Assembly: GCF_000771875.1 (NCBI RefSeq)
Contig: NZ_JPXX01000023.1
Location: forward strand, 32,240 to 96,239
Source: Gallibacterium genomosp. 1
Lineage (GTDB): Bacteria > Pseudomonadota > Gammaproteobacteria > Enterobacterales > Pasteurellaceae
DNA: 64,000 bases
Direction of reading: 5' to 3'
The position numbers were made by a program, and so were the translations under genes. Below are positions 35,993 through 44,144 of the stretch, in pieces (within the stretch, counting starts at the first letter, position 1; every line of letters starts with the position of its first letter). The notes under the pieces are model-generated. The model ran no database searches. It saw only the letters and a program-made list of their open reading frames with translations, and was not told where the DNA came from.

Positions 35993-36651
35993 TGACAAGA
36001 TTATCACCCGCTCAACGCCATGTGCAGCATATCGCTGCACAGTTACAAGGCGAACAACAAGATCTGGCACACCTTAGCGAATACGACAAGATGTTGTACT
36101 TGCTAGCACGGCATAAAAAAGATTTAAGCAATATCCAATCAAAAGAAGCCAAGGCGGAATACAAACGCAAAATCTTGCCAGACTATCTCGACTGGATTAA
36201 CGGCGTCATGCAAGCAGGCACTGGTCGCCAAGATGACGTGTTAATGATGTGGCTTATTTGGGCAACGGATTGTGGCGAATATGAATTAGCGTTAAAGATT
36301 GGCGAATATGCACTTTTCCACGACCTCACATTGCCAGAAGGATTTAATCGCGCCACAGCGACCGCAATCGCCGAAGAGTTTGCCGACGCAGCAAGTAAAG
36401 CAGCAACATTAAATCAATCATTTGATTTGAATTTATTACTAAAAGCAAATGACATCACTCAAAATAGCGATATGCCAGACGAAAGCCGTGCGCGATTACT
36501 GAAAGAATTAGGATTGCAACAAAAAGAAAGTAACCCAGAACAGGCATTAATCAATTTAACTCGTGCTTTATCACTTAATCAAAATGTCGGGGTCAAAGGT
36601 GAAATTAAAGCCTTACGCAAAAAATTAAATTTAACCGAAGAAACCGAATAG
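35992..36651 (+). CDS. Terminase small/endonuclease subunit (P2 gpM-like)
   Basis: Partner of the packaging ATPase that cuts at cos, 219 residues. It begins MTRLSPAQRHVQHIAAQLQGEQ; the segments YRRKILPDYLDWI-like (YKRKILPDYLDWINGVMQAG) and GRQDDVLMMWLIWATDCGEYELALKIGEYAL are characteristic of the family. A tetratricopeptide-like C-terminal tail (NPEQALINLTRALSLNQNVGVK) follows. Its ATG shares an A with the capsid stop (TAATG). A structured non-coding stretch follows before the head completion gene. Confidence 0.92.
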   Translation: MTRLSPAQRHVQHIAAQLQGEQQDLAHLSEYDKMLYLLARHKKDLSNIQSKEAKAEYKRKILPDYLDWINGVMQAGTGRQDDVLMMWLIWATDCGEYELALKIGEYALFHDLTLPEGFNRATATAIAEEFADAASKAATLNQSFDLNLLLKANDITQNSDMPDESRARLLKELGLQQKESNPEQALINLTRALSLNQNVGVKGEIKALRKKLNLTEETE

Positions 36652-36673
36652 CAAGAATGCGACCACGCAACGC

Positions 36674-36730
36674 ACGGGGCGGATGAAAAAGCCTCTTCGA
36701 GGTGATTAAGTAATCCTCACCCCGTTTTTT
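36674..36730 (+). other. Branched hairpin in the late operon
   Basis: The outer stem ACGGGG (36674-36679) with CCCCGT (36720-36725) encloses two small hairpins: CCTC-TTC-GAGG (36692-36702) and GATTA-AG-TAATC (36704-36715). Six T follow. It lies between the terminase subunit gene and the head completion gene. It could be a terminator or attenuator with an elaborate head, or a processing site. Confidence 0.5.
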
Positions 36731-36743
36731 AAGGAGTAACAAA

Positions 36744-37259
36744 ATGGCAGATCTTACGATTACTATGTATCCAGATGATGATCTTGCTATGCCAGCGGTA
36801 CAAAAAAACGTGGAGCAATCGCAACCCGCAAACGACATCATCAATAACGATCCGTTTTACCCTAACATTGAACTGACAGTATTACGCAACGCAATGCGAA
36901 TTGATAGCAATGTACCAAACGAACGCCTAAAAGAGGCTACATTGCACGCCGTGCTAGATGTCAATGAAGAGTTAACCGCATTTAAAGCGGCACAGCTTGA
37001 AGCTAACGTAACCACACTTGCAAACAATCAAAGTGTAATGATTGATAACCAAAATCAACAAACACATCACTACTTGCGTGCGGTTTACTGTTTAGCGGTG
37101 GCGACGTTGTACGAGCGATACGCTAGTTATGACTTGACTAACGACGGCGAAAAACGCATGACAATGCTAGAAGAAAGTATCGGCGATTTACGGCGCGATG
37201 CACGCTTTGCGATTCGGACGATTCTCGGCAAACCAAAAATCACAGCGACTTTATTATGA
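36744..37259 (+). CDS. Head completion protein (P2 gpL-like)
   Basis: Head completion/stabilisation protein, 171 residues, that closes the filled P2-like head before tail attachment. The family is recognised by DPFYPNIELTVLRNAMRIDSNVPNERLKEATLHAVLDVNEEL near residues 36-76 and by the late RRDARFAIRTILGKPKITATLL. AAGGAG stands before the ATG. Its stop overlaps the start of the next gene (ATGA). Confidence 0.9.
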   Translation: MADLTITMYPDDDLAMPAVQKNVEQSQPANDIINNDPFYPNIELTVLRNAMRIDSNVPNERLKEATLHAVLDVNEELTAFKAAQLEANVTTLANNQSVMIDNQNQQTHHYLRAVYCLAVATLYERYASYDLTNDGEKRMTMLEESIGDLRRDARFAIRTILGKPKITATLL

Positions 37260-37465
37260 AAGTATTTGCGATACAAAACGATAACTTAGATGCGATTATT
37301 TACCGTTATTTTGGTCGGGTTGACGGCTTGCTAGAGCCAACATTAGCTCTCAATCCACATCTAACCAACAACGCAATAATTGAAATGGGAACGGAAGTCA
37401 ATTTACCCGATGAAGAAACAATAAAACAAGGAAAAACGATTCAAACTGTAAATCTATGGGATTAA
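37256..37465 (+). CDS. Tail protein X (P2 gpX-like)
   Basis: Small LysM-like tail protein, 69 residues, essential for P2 tail assembly. The sequence MKVFAIQNDNLDAIIYRYFGR, then LEPTLALNPHL and GTEVNLPD, follows the gpX pattern, in which a LysM-type fold is recognisable. The ATG overlaps the stop of the head completion gene by two bases. It is followed by the lysis genes, as in P2. Confidence 0.88.
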   Translation: MKVFAIQNDNLDAIIYRYFGRVDGLLEPTLALNPHLTNNAIIEMGTEVNLPDEETIKQGKTIQTVNLWD

Positions 37466-37467
37466 GT

Positions 37468-37659
37468 ATGAAAGATTCAACGACTTACGCATATTGGGGT
37501 GCAGTCCTCTCTTTTTTTAGCGGCTTATCTATCAATGAATGGGCGTCGCTTATCGGGATTGGGCTTGGTATCGCCACATTTTTGGTTAACTGGTATTTCA
37601 AAAACGAAGAATTAAAACTCAAACTAAAGAAACAACAATATGATGAAGAAAGCCATTAA
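37468..37659 (+). CDS. Holin
   Basis: Small inner-membrane protein of 63 residues with two hydrophobic segments (about 8-22 and 27-44) and a charged C-terminal tail (KNEELKLKLKKQQYDEE). This is the class II (S21-like) holin plan. Its position just before the SAR endolysin supports a role in timing lysis. I prefer the ATG at 37468, with GGGA seven bases upstream; an in-frame ATG at 37456 overlaps the gene X stop. It overlaps the endolysin gene by 20 bases. Confidence 0.8.
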   Translation: MKDSTTYAYWGAVLSFFSGLSINEWASLIGIGLGIATFLVNWYFKNEELKLKLKKQQYDEESH

Positions 37660-38151
37660 ATATTGCAGTGTAACGGCAGTGATTGCGCTTGTGTTAAGCC
37701 AGTTTGGGACAGAAATCAGAACGTCACATCAAGGATTAGCACTAATCGGCAATGCAGAGGGCTGCGTGCTACAACCTTACCAATGCCCAAATGACGTACT
37801 AACCGTTGGAATAGGCTCAACCGAAGCAAGCGGACAAGCAATAGAACAACGTAAACACAGCTTGCAAGAAATCGCAGAACGCTGGGTCAATGATATAAAA
37901 ATTGCTGAACAATGCGTTAATCGTTACGCTAATGGACAAGCGATGCCACAGGGGGCATTCGATGCTTTAACGTCTATTACTTTTAACGTTGGCTGCACAA
38001 AATTACAAAACTCCACTCTATTTAAACTGGCTGCCAAGGCTACACGCCTGCTATGTGCGATCAGTTTACCCGTTGGGTCTATATTGCTGGGCAGAAATCC
38101 AACGGCTTAATCCAGCGCCGAAACAAGGAGCGTACATTATGCTTAAACTAA
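37640..38151 (+). pseudogene. SAR endolysin (lysozyme), frameshifted
   Basis: Muramidase of the R21/P1 signal-anchor-release type, broken by a frameshift. The N-terminal part is intact: SAR helix (residues 5-25), then catalytic E-8aa-C-5aa-T in AEGCVLQPYQCPNDVLTVGIGST, and AFDALTSITFNVGC. The frame is lost near 38040. The expected C-terminus, CDQFTRWVYIAGQKSNGLIQRR, is encoded in another frame and ends at the TAA at 38149-38151. One base appears to be missing between an AAG codon and a TAC codon. As sequenced, the product ends with about 25 unrelated residues (stop at 38110) and is probably inactive. Confidence 0.85.
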
Positions 38152-38474
38152 CAATCGTGATCGAGGTCATCGTTTTGTTTGCTTGTGTAGTGTTAGCAAC
38201 ATTAAGCAGCACACTGTACGACAAAACAAAGCAGCAACGCCAAACCATCGCCGAACTTACTCAACAATTACAACAAACAACACAACAAATTGATCAATTT
38301 AAACAATCACAACAGCGGCTATTAGGATTGCTAGAGCAACAACAGCAACAAGCAACGAAACAAAAGCAACAAATTAACGAGGTGTTACAACATGAAAACA
38401 ATAAAAGCTGGCGTGATCAGCCTGTGCCTAATGACATTAGCAGCCTGCTCAACACAAACAAAACCAACAACTAA
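38139..38474 (+). CDS. Rz-like spanin, inner-membrane subunit
   Basis: Type II inner-membrane protein of 111 residues. One N-terminal helix (residues 3-22) is followed by a long glutamine-rich coiled coil (30-90), the plan of Rz/i-spanins that disrupt the outer membrane at the end of lysis. The ATG at 38139 lies in the last codons of the endolysin region. The second half contains the out-of-frame start of the lipoprotein partner gene, the classic nested Rz/Rz1 arrangement. Confidence 0.85.
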   Translation: MLKLTIVIEVIVLFACVVLATLSSTLYDKTKQQRQTIAELTQQLQQTTQQIDQFKQSQQRLLGLLEQQQQQATKQKQQINEVLQHENNKSWRDQPVPNDISSLLNTNKTNN

Positions 38475-38643
38475 CCGCATTATTTGCCCACAAAGCAATC
38501 AATGCCAAACGCCAAAAATACAAATTAAAACCAATGGCGATTTAGTAACAACATTAACAGACACATTAAATACGATTGAAATCTGCAAAATTGAAAAACA
38601 AGCATTAATTGACTGTATAGAGAATAAAGATGGATCAAATTGA
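38392..38643 (+). CDS. Rz1-like spanin, outer-membrane lipoprotein subunit
   Basis: Lipoprotein of 83 residues with signal MKTIKAGVISLCLMTLAAC (lipobox LAAC, Cys19). It is encoded in the +1 frame inside and beyond the Rz gene. It should pair with the coiled-coil i-spanin to bridge the periplasm. Its mature part is longer than the proline-rich Rz1 of lambda and has two further cysteine pairs. The stop overlaps the start of the zinc-finger gene. Confidence 0.82.
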   Translation: MKTIKAGVISLCLMTLAACSTQTKPTTNRIICPQSNQCQTPKIQIKTNGDLVTTLTDTLNTIEICKIEKQALIDCIENKDGSN

Positions 38644-38842
38644 CAGAGCTAACGAATTGGCGCAATTAGAACGTGACTACAACTTGCAACAACGACAACA
38701 AAAAACAGTAAGGCAAAGTTTAACGCACTGTATCGATTGTAACGAACCTATCCCAGAAAATAGAAGAAAGTTACAGGGCGTAACACGTTGTATTGACTGT
38801 CAAACTATTTACGAACAGCAACAGAAGCAATATCGCAAATGA
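38630..38842 (+). CDS. DksA/TraR-family zinc finger protein
   Basis: Small protein of 70 residues. A four-cysteine zinc finger of the DksA/TraR type (HCIDCNEPIPENRRKLQGVTRCIDC, residues 33-57) follows an N-terminal helix. TraR binds the RNA polymerase secondary channel directly, and short TraR-like proteins are common between lysis and tail-completion genes of P2-like phages. It may modulate host transcription. It overlaps both neighbours by a few bases. Confidence 0.88.
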   Translation: MDQIDRANELAQLERDYNLQQRQQKTVRQSLTHCIDCNEPIPENRRKLQGVTRCIDCQTIYEQQQKQYRK

Positions 38843-39318
38843 AAAAGCCAGCACAATTAAGAGAAGTAATTGAAAAAGCCTATCCATATTTACGCAATAA
38901 TCCAGATAGGCTACAAATTTTTATTGATGACGGGCATATTATCGCAACAAATGCCACATCACTAAGCTACGAATATCAATATACCCTAAATATTATCATT
39001 ACCGATTTTGATAAGGATATGGCGATCATTATCGTGCCACTGCTTGCCTACTTACGCAAAAACCAGAATGAACTGTTTGATAATCCAGCAAAACGACAAG
39101 ACACAGTTGCCTTTGAAACAGATTTAATTAACCAGACTACTCAAGATTTATCACTTAAAATCAAATTAACCGAACGCGTAAAAGTCGAACAAACCGAAAA
39201 AGGTACTGAAATCACTTACCTACCAGAGCCAATCGCAGCCAACGAAACGCTTGAGCGATTAGAACTCTATATCAAAGACGAATTTATTACCTCGGCTGAT
39301 GGTGAGCATCATGGATAA
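38839..39318 (+). CDS. Tail completion protein (P2 gpR-like)
   Basis: Protein of 159 residues needed for completion of P2-like tails. It begins MKKPAQLREVIEKAYPYLRNNPDRLQIFIDDG, and FEYQYTLNIIITDFDKDMAIIIVPLLAYLRKNQNELF-type text (from residue 44) is characteristic of the family. The ATG overlaps the preceding stop (ATGA), and its end overlaps the next gene by eight bases. Confidence 0.9.
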   Translation: MKKPAQLREVIEKAYPYLRNNPDRLQIFIDDGHIIATNATSLSYEYQYTLNIIITDFDKDMAIIIVPLLAYLRKNQNELFDNPAKRQDTVAFETDLINQTTQDLSLKIKLTERVKVEQTEKGTEITYLPEPIAANETLERLELYIKDEFITSADGEHHG

Positions 39319-39760
39319 CGTTGATGAATTAACCAATAAATTAAGTGCTTTAATCGCTAATTTATCACCGCAAGCTAGACGTCATCTCGCAAAAAATATC
39401 GGGAAGAAAATCACACAATCCCAACGCCAACGTATTACTAATCAACAAAACCCAGATGGCACAAGTTTTATTCCGTGTAAAAATTTAAGAAAAAAGAAAG
39501 GGTGGATTAGACGACAAAAGATGTTTGTAAAATTAAAAATGGCTCGTTACTTAAAAGCCAAAAGTACTGCCAATCAAGTTGTGGTTGGCTTTAGCGGTTC
39601 TGCAGCAAATATTGCTGCCGTGCATCAATTTGGGCAACGAGGTGTAGTAAACGAAAAACATAATATTTCAACTCAATACGCCAAACGGGAATTATTAGGG
39701 TTCACTGATCAGGATAAGGCATTAGTGGAAGAGTTAATTATTCATCAACTATCGATGTAA
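39311..39760 (+). CDS. Tail completion/virion morphogenesis protein (P2 gpS-like)
   Basis: Protein of 149 residues of the phage virion morphogenesis family. Typical parts are RRHLAKNIGKKITQSQRQRITNQQNPDGTSFIPC near residues 24-57, and IAAVHQFGQRGVVN near 97 followed by YAKRELLGFTDQD. The ATG at 39311 has GGTGAG seven bases upstream. The last 12 bases overlap a leftward membrane protein gene, so transcription from the two strands collides here. Confidence 0.9.
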   Translation: MDNVDELTNKLSALIANLSPQARRHLAKNIGKKITQSQRQRITNQQNPDGTSFIPCKNLRKKKGWIRRQKMFVKLKMARYLKAKSTANQVVVGFSGSAANIAAVHQFGQRGVVNEKHNISTQYAKRELLGFTDQDKALVEELIIHQLSM

Positions 39761-40135
39761 TTTGTAATAAATAACATTAATCAAAATAACAGCAAAGATT
39801 ATTGCGAAAGTCATCACGAGAGATTGAATGGGATTATCAGATAAAGAATAAATTAGCACAAAAGGCAACGCAAGAATTGTACCTAATAAAAATAGAACAA
39901 GAGGACCGAAAAAAATCAAGCCAATAATTTTCCCTATGGTATCTAACTGCTTCGCATATTTGTTCATTATTGGTTTTAGTGGCAATACAAAAAAGCCCAT
40001 AACAAGAAACATAACATAAACAGCAATTAAACTTGGTAATAACTGAATAAATGTATCAAATGCGAAAGCCATTAAAACAAACGGTAAAGCAACAAAAAAG
40101 CCTATTAGAAATAACGGTATTAATAACAATGCCAT
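39749..40135 (-). CDS. Leftward prophage membrane protein (cargo gene)
   Basis: Unrecognised integral membrane protein of 128 residues with about four transmembrane helices (roughly 1-24, 29-52, 67-90, 98-122) and almost no soluble part. It is the only leftward gene inside the rightward late block, lies between gpS and the tape measure, and has its own GAGGAG ribosome binding site. These are the marks of a moron expressed in the lysogen. Superinfection exclusion is a reasonable but untested idea. Confidence 0.7.
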   Translation of the reverse strand: MALLLIPLFLIGFFVALPFVLMAFAFDTFIQLLPSLIAVYVMFLVMGFFVLPLKPIMNKYAKQLDTIGKIIGLIFFGPLVLFLLGTILALPFVLIYSLSDNPIQSLVMTFAIIFAVILINVIYYKLHR

Positions 40136-40208
40136 TTACTTTATCTCCTCTATTAAGAGCATTATTAATAGCATTAATCATTAATGTCAATAAAAATAAG
40201 GGCAAAAT

Positions 40209-42812
40209 ATGAGTAATCTCAATTTAAATATTTTATTAAGTGCAGTAGATAAAATTACTGCACCGTTTAAAAGTGCAGCAAAAGCTAGTAATACATTATC
40301 AACAGCATTAAAAGACCAATATGAACAGCGAAAAACATTAGAAAAACAGCAAAAACTTATTGGTGCTTATCGCGAGTTAGAGAAAACACTCTCTCAAACG
40401 GCTAATCAATTTGATCAAGCGAAAACAAAAGCATCGCAACTAAAAACAGAGTTAAAAAATAGCGATAACCCAACAACAAAACTCACAAACAGCTATAAAA
40501 AGGCACAAGAGTCAGTGCAAAAGCTGAAAGTAAAACATATTGAACAAATCGCAAAATTAAAAGAAATGCGGACAGCGTTACAGCAAGCTGGTATAAGCAG
40601 TAAAAATTTATCGGCAGAAGATACAAAACTAAAAACTAAAATTGATAGTGTTACTAAATCTATTGATAAACAAAAACAATCACTAGAAAGATTAAATAAA
40701 GTACAAGCACAACAACAAAAATATCAAAAACAAGTAGAAACTTTAAAAAATACGAGTGATAAAACAAAAGAATTCGGACAACGCTCAATGGTTATAGGCG
40801 GTGCTGTATTAGGTACTGGTGCTGCGATGATGAAGCCAGCAGTTGAGTTTGAACAAGCATTTTCAAAAGTACAGGCATTAACCAGGTTAGACAAAAACAG
40901 CGCTGAAGATGCAGCAAAAATAAAGGCATTAAGAGATCAAGCGATCAATTTAGGAGCAACCACCGCCTTTACATCATCACAAGTTGCAGAAGCCCAAGGT
41001 TATCTAGCAATGGCAGGTTTTGACACAGAAAAAATTCTCTCTTCTATCTCCTCTGTATTAAATGTTTCTATGGCATCAGGGACAGATCTAGCCAGAGTTT
41101 CCGATATTATGTCTGATATATCCTCTGGTTTTAAAATACCTGCGAATGAAATGCAACGTGTTGCCGATGTATTAACATATACCTTTACCACTTCCAATAC
41201 CTCAATAGAAACGCTATATGAAACTATGAAAGAAGGTGGTCCTATTATGTCTGCACTAGGGCAATCATTTGAATCTACAGCAGCAATGGTAGGATTAATG
41301 GGAAATGTCGGTATAAAAGGATCTTCAGCTGGAACCGCATTAAAAAATATTGGCTTAAATTTAATCGGTAATAAACATCTCAAAAAATTAGGAATTAGGG
41401 AAAAGGATAAAAAAGGTAATATGCGGCAATTACCAGAAATTTTAGCAGAAATTAATAAAAAAACCGCCAAAATGGGTAATGCGGCAAGAGCTGAAATTGT
41501 AGAAAGTATTTTTGGGAAGATTGGGATTGCTGCTGCATTAGAGTTATTAAGCCAATCTGATGTAGCACTAAAAGAATATGAAGATAACATAAAGAAAAAA
41601 AGCAAAAATACGGGCGAAAAAGTCGCAAAAATTATGTCAGATAATCTAATGGGCGATTTAAAAGGGCTAGATTCTGCCCGTGAAGCATTGGGCATTACCA
41701 TTTTTGACGGACAATCGAAAGCCTTGCGAGAATTGACACAAACCGCAACAGGTTGGCTAAGAACAGTGAATGAGTGGATCAAAGCAAATCCAGAACTGAC
41801 GGCTAAGATCGTCAAATGGACAGCTATATTATCAGGTGCAGCGATCGCTGTCGGGGCGTTAAGTGTTGCATCTAGTTTTATACTCTATCCAATCGCAAGA
41901 ATGGGCTTAGGATTTCTAAAAGTTGGCGGAATAGTACTTTCATTAGGTGGTAAATTCTTAGGATTAATTAGGGCAATTTCTTTATTTGCAATGACGAATC
42001 CTATTATTCTTGCTGTTATAGCCATAGTTGCGGCACTTGCAGGCATCGCTTATTTAATCTATAAAAACTGGGAGCCGTTATCGAAAAGGTTTAAGGAAAT
42101 CTGGGATAAAGTAAAAGTTAAATTTGATGAAACTAAAAAATGGTTTTCCGATTTGCCAAGTGATTTTTTAAAGTTTGGCGAGGATATGATTACTTCTTTA
42201 AAGAAAGGAATCGAAGATAAATTTACGGCTGTCACTAATTGTATTAAAGAGAAAGTCGATTGGATTAAACAAAAACTAGGTTTCTCTACAGAAGCAGAAA
42301 CTAAGATTAATGAAATTAAAGAAAAGGCAGAACAAGAATCGCTACAAAAAGCAGTGCAACAATTCCATGGTGGCACCAATATTTTAATGGATGAAGCTAT
42401 GCGAGATGTATTAAAACCAAAATGGTCAGGTGGCTACGCAGGCAACGGCGGCAAATATCAGCCAAAAGGGATTTATCACGGCGGTGAATATATTATGACC
42501 AAAGAAGCTACAAGCCGCCTTGGCGTGCCATTGCTCAACGCCCTCAACTACGGCAAAAATGCAATGCTTGCCGCAGGGCTTGGTGTGAGTATCGCGACTG
42601 CACAACCAATTAAGATAGATAACCGAACGCCGTTAAGTGCAAAACCACAAACTAGCCAAATGGCAAGCCAACCAATGCAGGTAAATATCACCATCAACGC
42701 CCAACAAGGACAAAATGCGGTAGATATTGCCAAAGAAGTGGAAAAAGCCCTGTATAGACGTGAACAACAAAAACAAGCACGAGCAAGAAGCGCATTGCGA
42801 GATAGAGGTTAA
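40209..42812 (+). CDS. Tail tape measure protein
   Basis: Tape measure that fixes tail length and is passed into the host on infection, 867 residues. Residues 20-185 form a lysine/glutamine-rich coiled coil. Residues 195-400 are the PhageMin_Tail (TP901-type) core with PAVEFEQAFSKVQAL, NLGATTAFTSSQVAEAQGYLAMAGF and MKEGGPIMSALGQSFESTAAMVGLMGNVGIKGSSAG. Two or three hydrophobic segments lie near 535-620. In P2 the tape-measure gene follows E/E'; here it precedes the baseplate genes, so the module is relocated. Confidence 0.93.
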   Translation: MSNLNLNILLSAVDKITAPFKSAAKASNTLSTALKDQYEQRKTLEKQQKLIGAYRELEKTLSQTANQFDQAKTKASQLKTELKNSDNPTTKLTNSYKKAQESVQKLKVKHIEQIAKLKEMRTALQQAGISSKNLSAEDTKLKTKIDSVTKSIDKQKQSLERLNKVQAQQQKYQKQVETLKNTSDKTKEFGQRSMVIGGAVLGTGAAMMKPAVEFEQAFSKVQALTRLDKNSAEDAAKIKALRDQAINLGATTAFTSSQVAEAQGYLAMAGFDTEKILSSISSVLNVSMASGTDLARVSDIMSDISSGFKIPANEMQRVADVLTYTFTTSNTSIETLYETMKEGGPIMSALGQSFESTAAMVGLMGNVGIKGSSAGTALKNIGLNLIGNKHLKKLGIREKDKKGNMRQLPEILAEINKKTAKMGNAARAEIVESIFGKIGIAAALELLSQSDVALKEYEDNIKKKSKNTGEKVAKIMSDNLMGDLKGLDSAREALGITIFDGQSKALRELTQTATGWLRTVNEWIKANPELTAKIVKWTAILSGAAIAVGALSVASSFILYPIARMGLGFLKVGGIVLSLGGKFLGLIRAISLFAMTNPIILAVIAIVAALAGIAYLIYKNWEPLSKRFKEIWDKVKVKFDETKKWFSDLPSDFLKFGEDMITSLKKGIEDKFTAVTNCIKEKVDWIKQKLGFSTEAETKINEIKEKAEQESLQKAVQQFHGGTNILMDEAMRDVLKPKWSGGYAGNGGKYQPKGIYHGGEYIMTKEATSRLGVPLLNALNYGKNAMLAAGLGVSIATAQPIKIDNRTPLSAKPQTSQMASQPMQVNITINAQQGQNAVDIAKEVEKALYRREQQKQARARSALRDRG

Positions 42813-42827
42813 GGGCGAAAGCCCTTT
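42810..42827 (+). terminator. Hairpin after the tape measure gene
   Basis: Stem AAGGGC (42810-42815) with GCCCTT (42820-42825) and a GAAA tetraloop, then TT. It overlaps the stop codon and lies before a 357-base gap with a new late promoter. Confidence 0.6.
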
Positions 42828-42892
42828 TAAGATTAAGATCTTAAAATTTGTTTTATATTCTTAAGAAAACTTTGTAATATGATGCAATCTGA

Positions 42893-43018
42893 AAATATAA
42901 ACAACAGTCTGATGAAGTTTTACTATCTCGCTCATATCAAGGTGAAGATAGTGTAGGTTACACCTATAACCCAGAACACTCTTTTGATGACTTCAAAAAA
43001 TCAATTAAGATAGTTTGA
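42893..43018 (+). pseudogene. Possible C-terminal gene relic
   Basis: In the 357-base gap before the baseplate genes, one frame is open for 41 codons and reads like protein (SRSYQGEDSVGYTYNPEHS, then FDDFKKSIKIV and a stop). It has no start codon or ribosome binding site. It is probably the tail end of a deleted gene. I do not recognise its family. The rest of the gap holds the late promoter site at 43082. Confidence 0.3.
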
Positions 43019-43081
43019 TGAATGAAAATTGATTTATCAAAACAATCTATATAAGGGTGTTTAAATACGCCATCTTGTCTT

Positions 43082-43101
43082 TGTTTATCTAAAATCCACA
43101 C
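43082..43101. promoter_or_regulatory. Late-promoter activator site (Ogr-like), copy 2
   Basis: TGT (43082-43084), 13 bases, ACAC (43098-43101), whose centre is 78 bases ahead of the gpV start codon. It shares CCACAC at its right arm with copy 1 (34034) and has the same spacing. A start point about 55 bases downstream of the centre would give a leader of about 24 bases. Confidence 0.6.
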
Positions 43102-43169
43102 CTAAAAGCACTACCCAATCCCGATCAAATCCCCAACAATAGCCCTATTTATCATCTATCAATCGTGCT

Positions 43170-43799
43170 ATGTCCGCAGAAACTAACCGCAGAATTGAAA
43201 ACCTGATCCGCTATGGCGTGATTGCCGAAGTGGATTGTGCCGCTCGCCGTGTGCGTGTGCAATCGGGCGAAATCTTAACCGATTGGTTGCCTTGGTGTGC
43301 CTTTCGGGCTGGCACAACAAAAATCTGGTCGCCCGTAACGGTAGGCGAACAATGTGTGATTTTCGCCCCAAGTGGTGAACTCAGCACGGGCTTTGTGTTA
43401 GCGGGGATTTATTGCCTTGAATTTGACACCCCAAGCAACAGCCCTGATGAACACGTTATCGAATTTGCTGACGGTGCCAAAATTGAATACAACCAAGCCA
43501 GTTCGGCATTAAAAATCAGCGGAATTCACACCGCACTTGTGCAAGCAAGCACCAGCGTTACGCTTGAAACGCCTGTGGTGAAATGCACACAGAATTTAGA
43601 AGTGGCGGAAAATGTGCTTATCGGTGGCAACCTTGCAATGAGCGGTTCAGCAGGCGGTGGCAATGCCGAAATTAAAGGCAACGTGAAGGTGCAGGGTAAT
43701 GTTAAATCGCAGGCTGATATAGTTGCAGGCTCGGTATCCCTTAAAAATCATACTCACACAGGGGATAGCGGTGGCACAACAGGAAAACCCAATGGATAA
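43170..43799 (+). CDS. Baseplate assembly protein V (P2 gpV-like)
   Basis: Baseplate spike protein, 209 residues. An N-terminal OB-fold (NLIRYGVIAEVDCAARRVRVQSGEILTDWLPW, residues 11-42) is followed by a beta-helical tail. The C-terminal KNHTHTGDSGGTTGKPNG resembles the histidine-rich, metal-binding tip that pierces the outer membrane. First gene of the V-W-J-I-H-G unit. Base composition rises sharply in GC from this gene onward compared with the tape-measure gene. Confidence 0.92.
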   Translation: MSAETNRRIENLIRYGVIAEVDCAARRVRVQSGEILTDWLPWCAFRAGTTKIWSPVTVGEQCVIFAPSGELSTGFVLAGIYCLEFDTPSNSPDEHVIEFADGAKIEYNQASSALKISGIHTALVQASTSVTLETPVVKCTQNLEVAENVLIGGNLAMSGSAGGGNAEIKGNVKVQGNVKSQADIVAGSVSLKNHTHTGDSGGTTGKPNG

Positions 43800-44130
43800 A
43801 CAAACAGGGCGATACCCCAACAGCGAAACGGAACATATTAAGCAATCTATCCAAGATATTTTGCTCACCCCCATTGGCTCAAGGCTACAACGGCGAGATT
43901 ACGGCAGCCATTTATTTGAGCTGATTGATCGCCCCATCTCTCGTGCTTTAATGCTCCAACTGGCGGCGGCATCGGTGATGGCAATTAAAAAATGGGAGCC
44001 TCGCATTGACATTGTGCGTTTTGCAGTAGCGATTAACCCTGACACCGCACAAATCACCGCCGATATTGAAGGGGTACGCAAAAGCGATAAAAAACAGCTT
44101 AATTTTAACGATGTAACCTTAGGACGATAA
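43792..44130 (+). CDS. Baseplate assembly protein W (gp25-like)
   Basis: Wedge protein of the gpW/gp25 family, 112 residues. The core is HIKQSIQDILLTPIGSRLQRRDYGSHLFELIDRP near residues 14-47, with the EPR-type motif seen as KWEPRIDI near 68. The ATG at 43792 overlaps the gpV stop; a longer frame from 43723 lies inside gpV and is rejected. It connects baseplate and sheath. Confidence 0.92.
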   Translation: MDKQTGRYPNSETEHIKQSIQDILLTPIGSRLQRRDYGSHLFELIDRPISRALMLQLAAASVMAIKKWEPRIDIVRFAVAINPDTAQITADIEGVRKSDKKQLNFNDVTLGR

Positions 44131-44144
44131 AATAGGATAGAACA

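Noticed and set aside
37989..38138. 5' extension of the Rz frame from ATG 37989
   Set aside because: This part is the out-of-frame reading of the endolysin gene; the membrane anchor of the spanin begins at the ATG at 38139.
41000..41815. 271-codon open frame on the minus strand
   Set aside because: It lies wholly inside the well-supported tape-measure gene, is serine- and isoleucine-rich as antisense shadows are, and has no family features.
43723..43791. Upstream extension of the gpW frame
   Set aside because: It lies in gpV coding sequence; the conserved protein starts at 43792, right at the overlap with the gpV stop.
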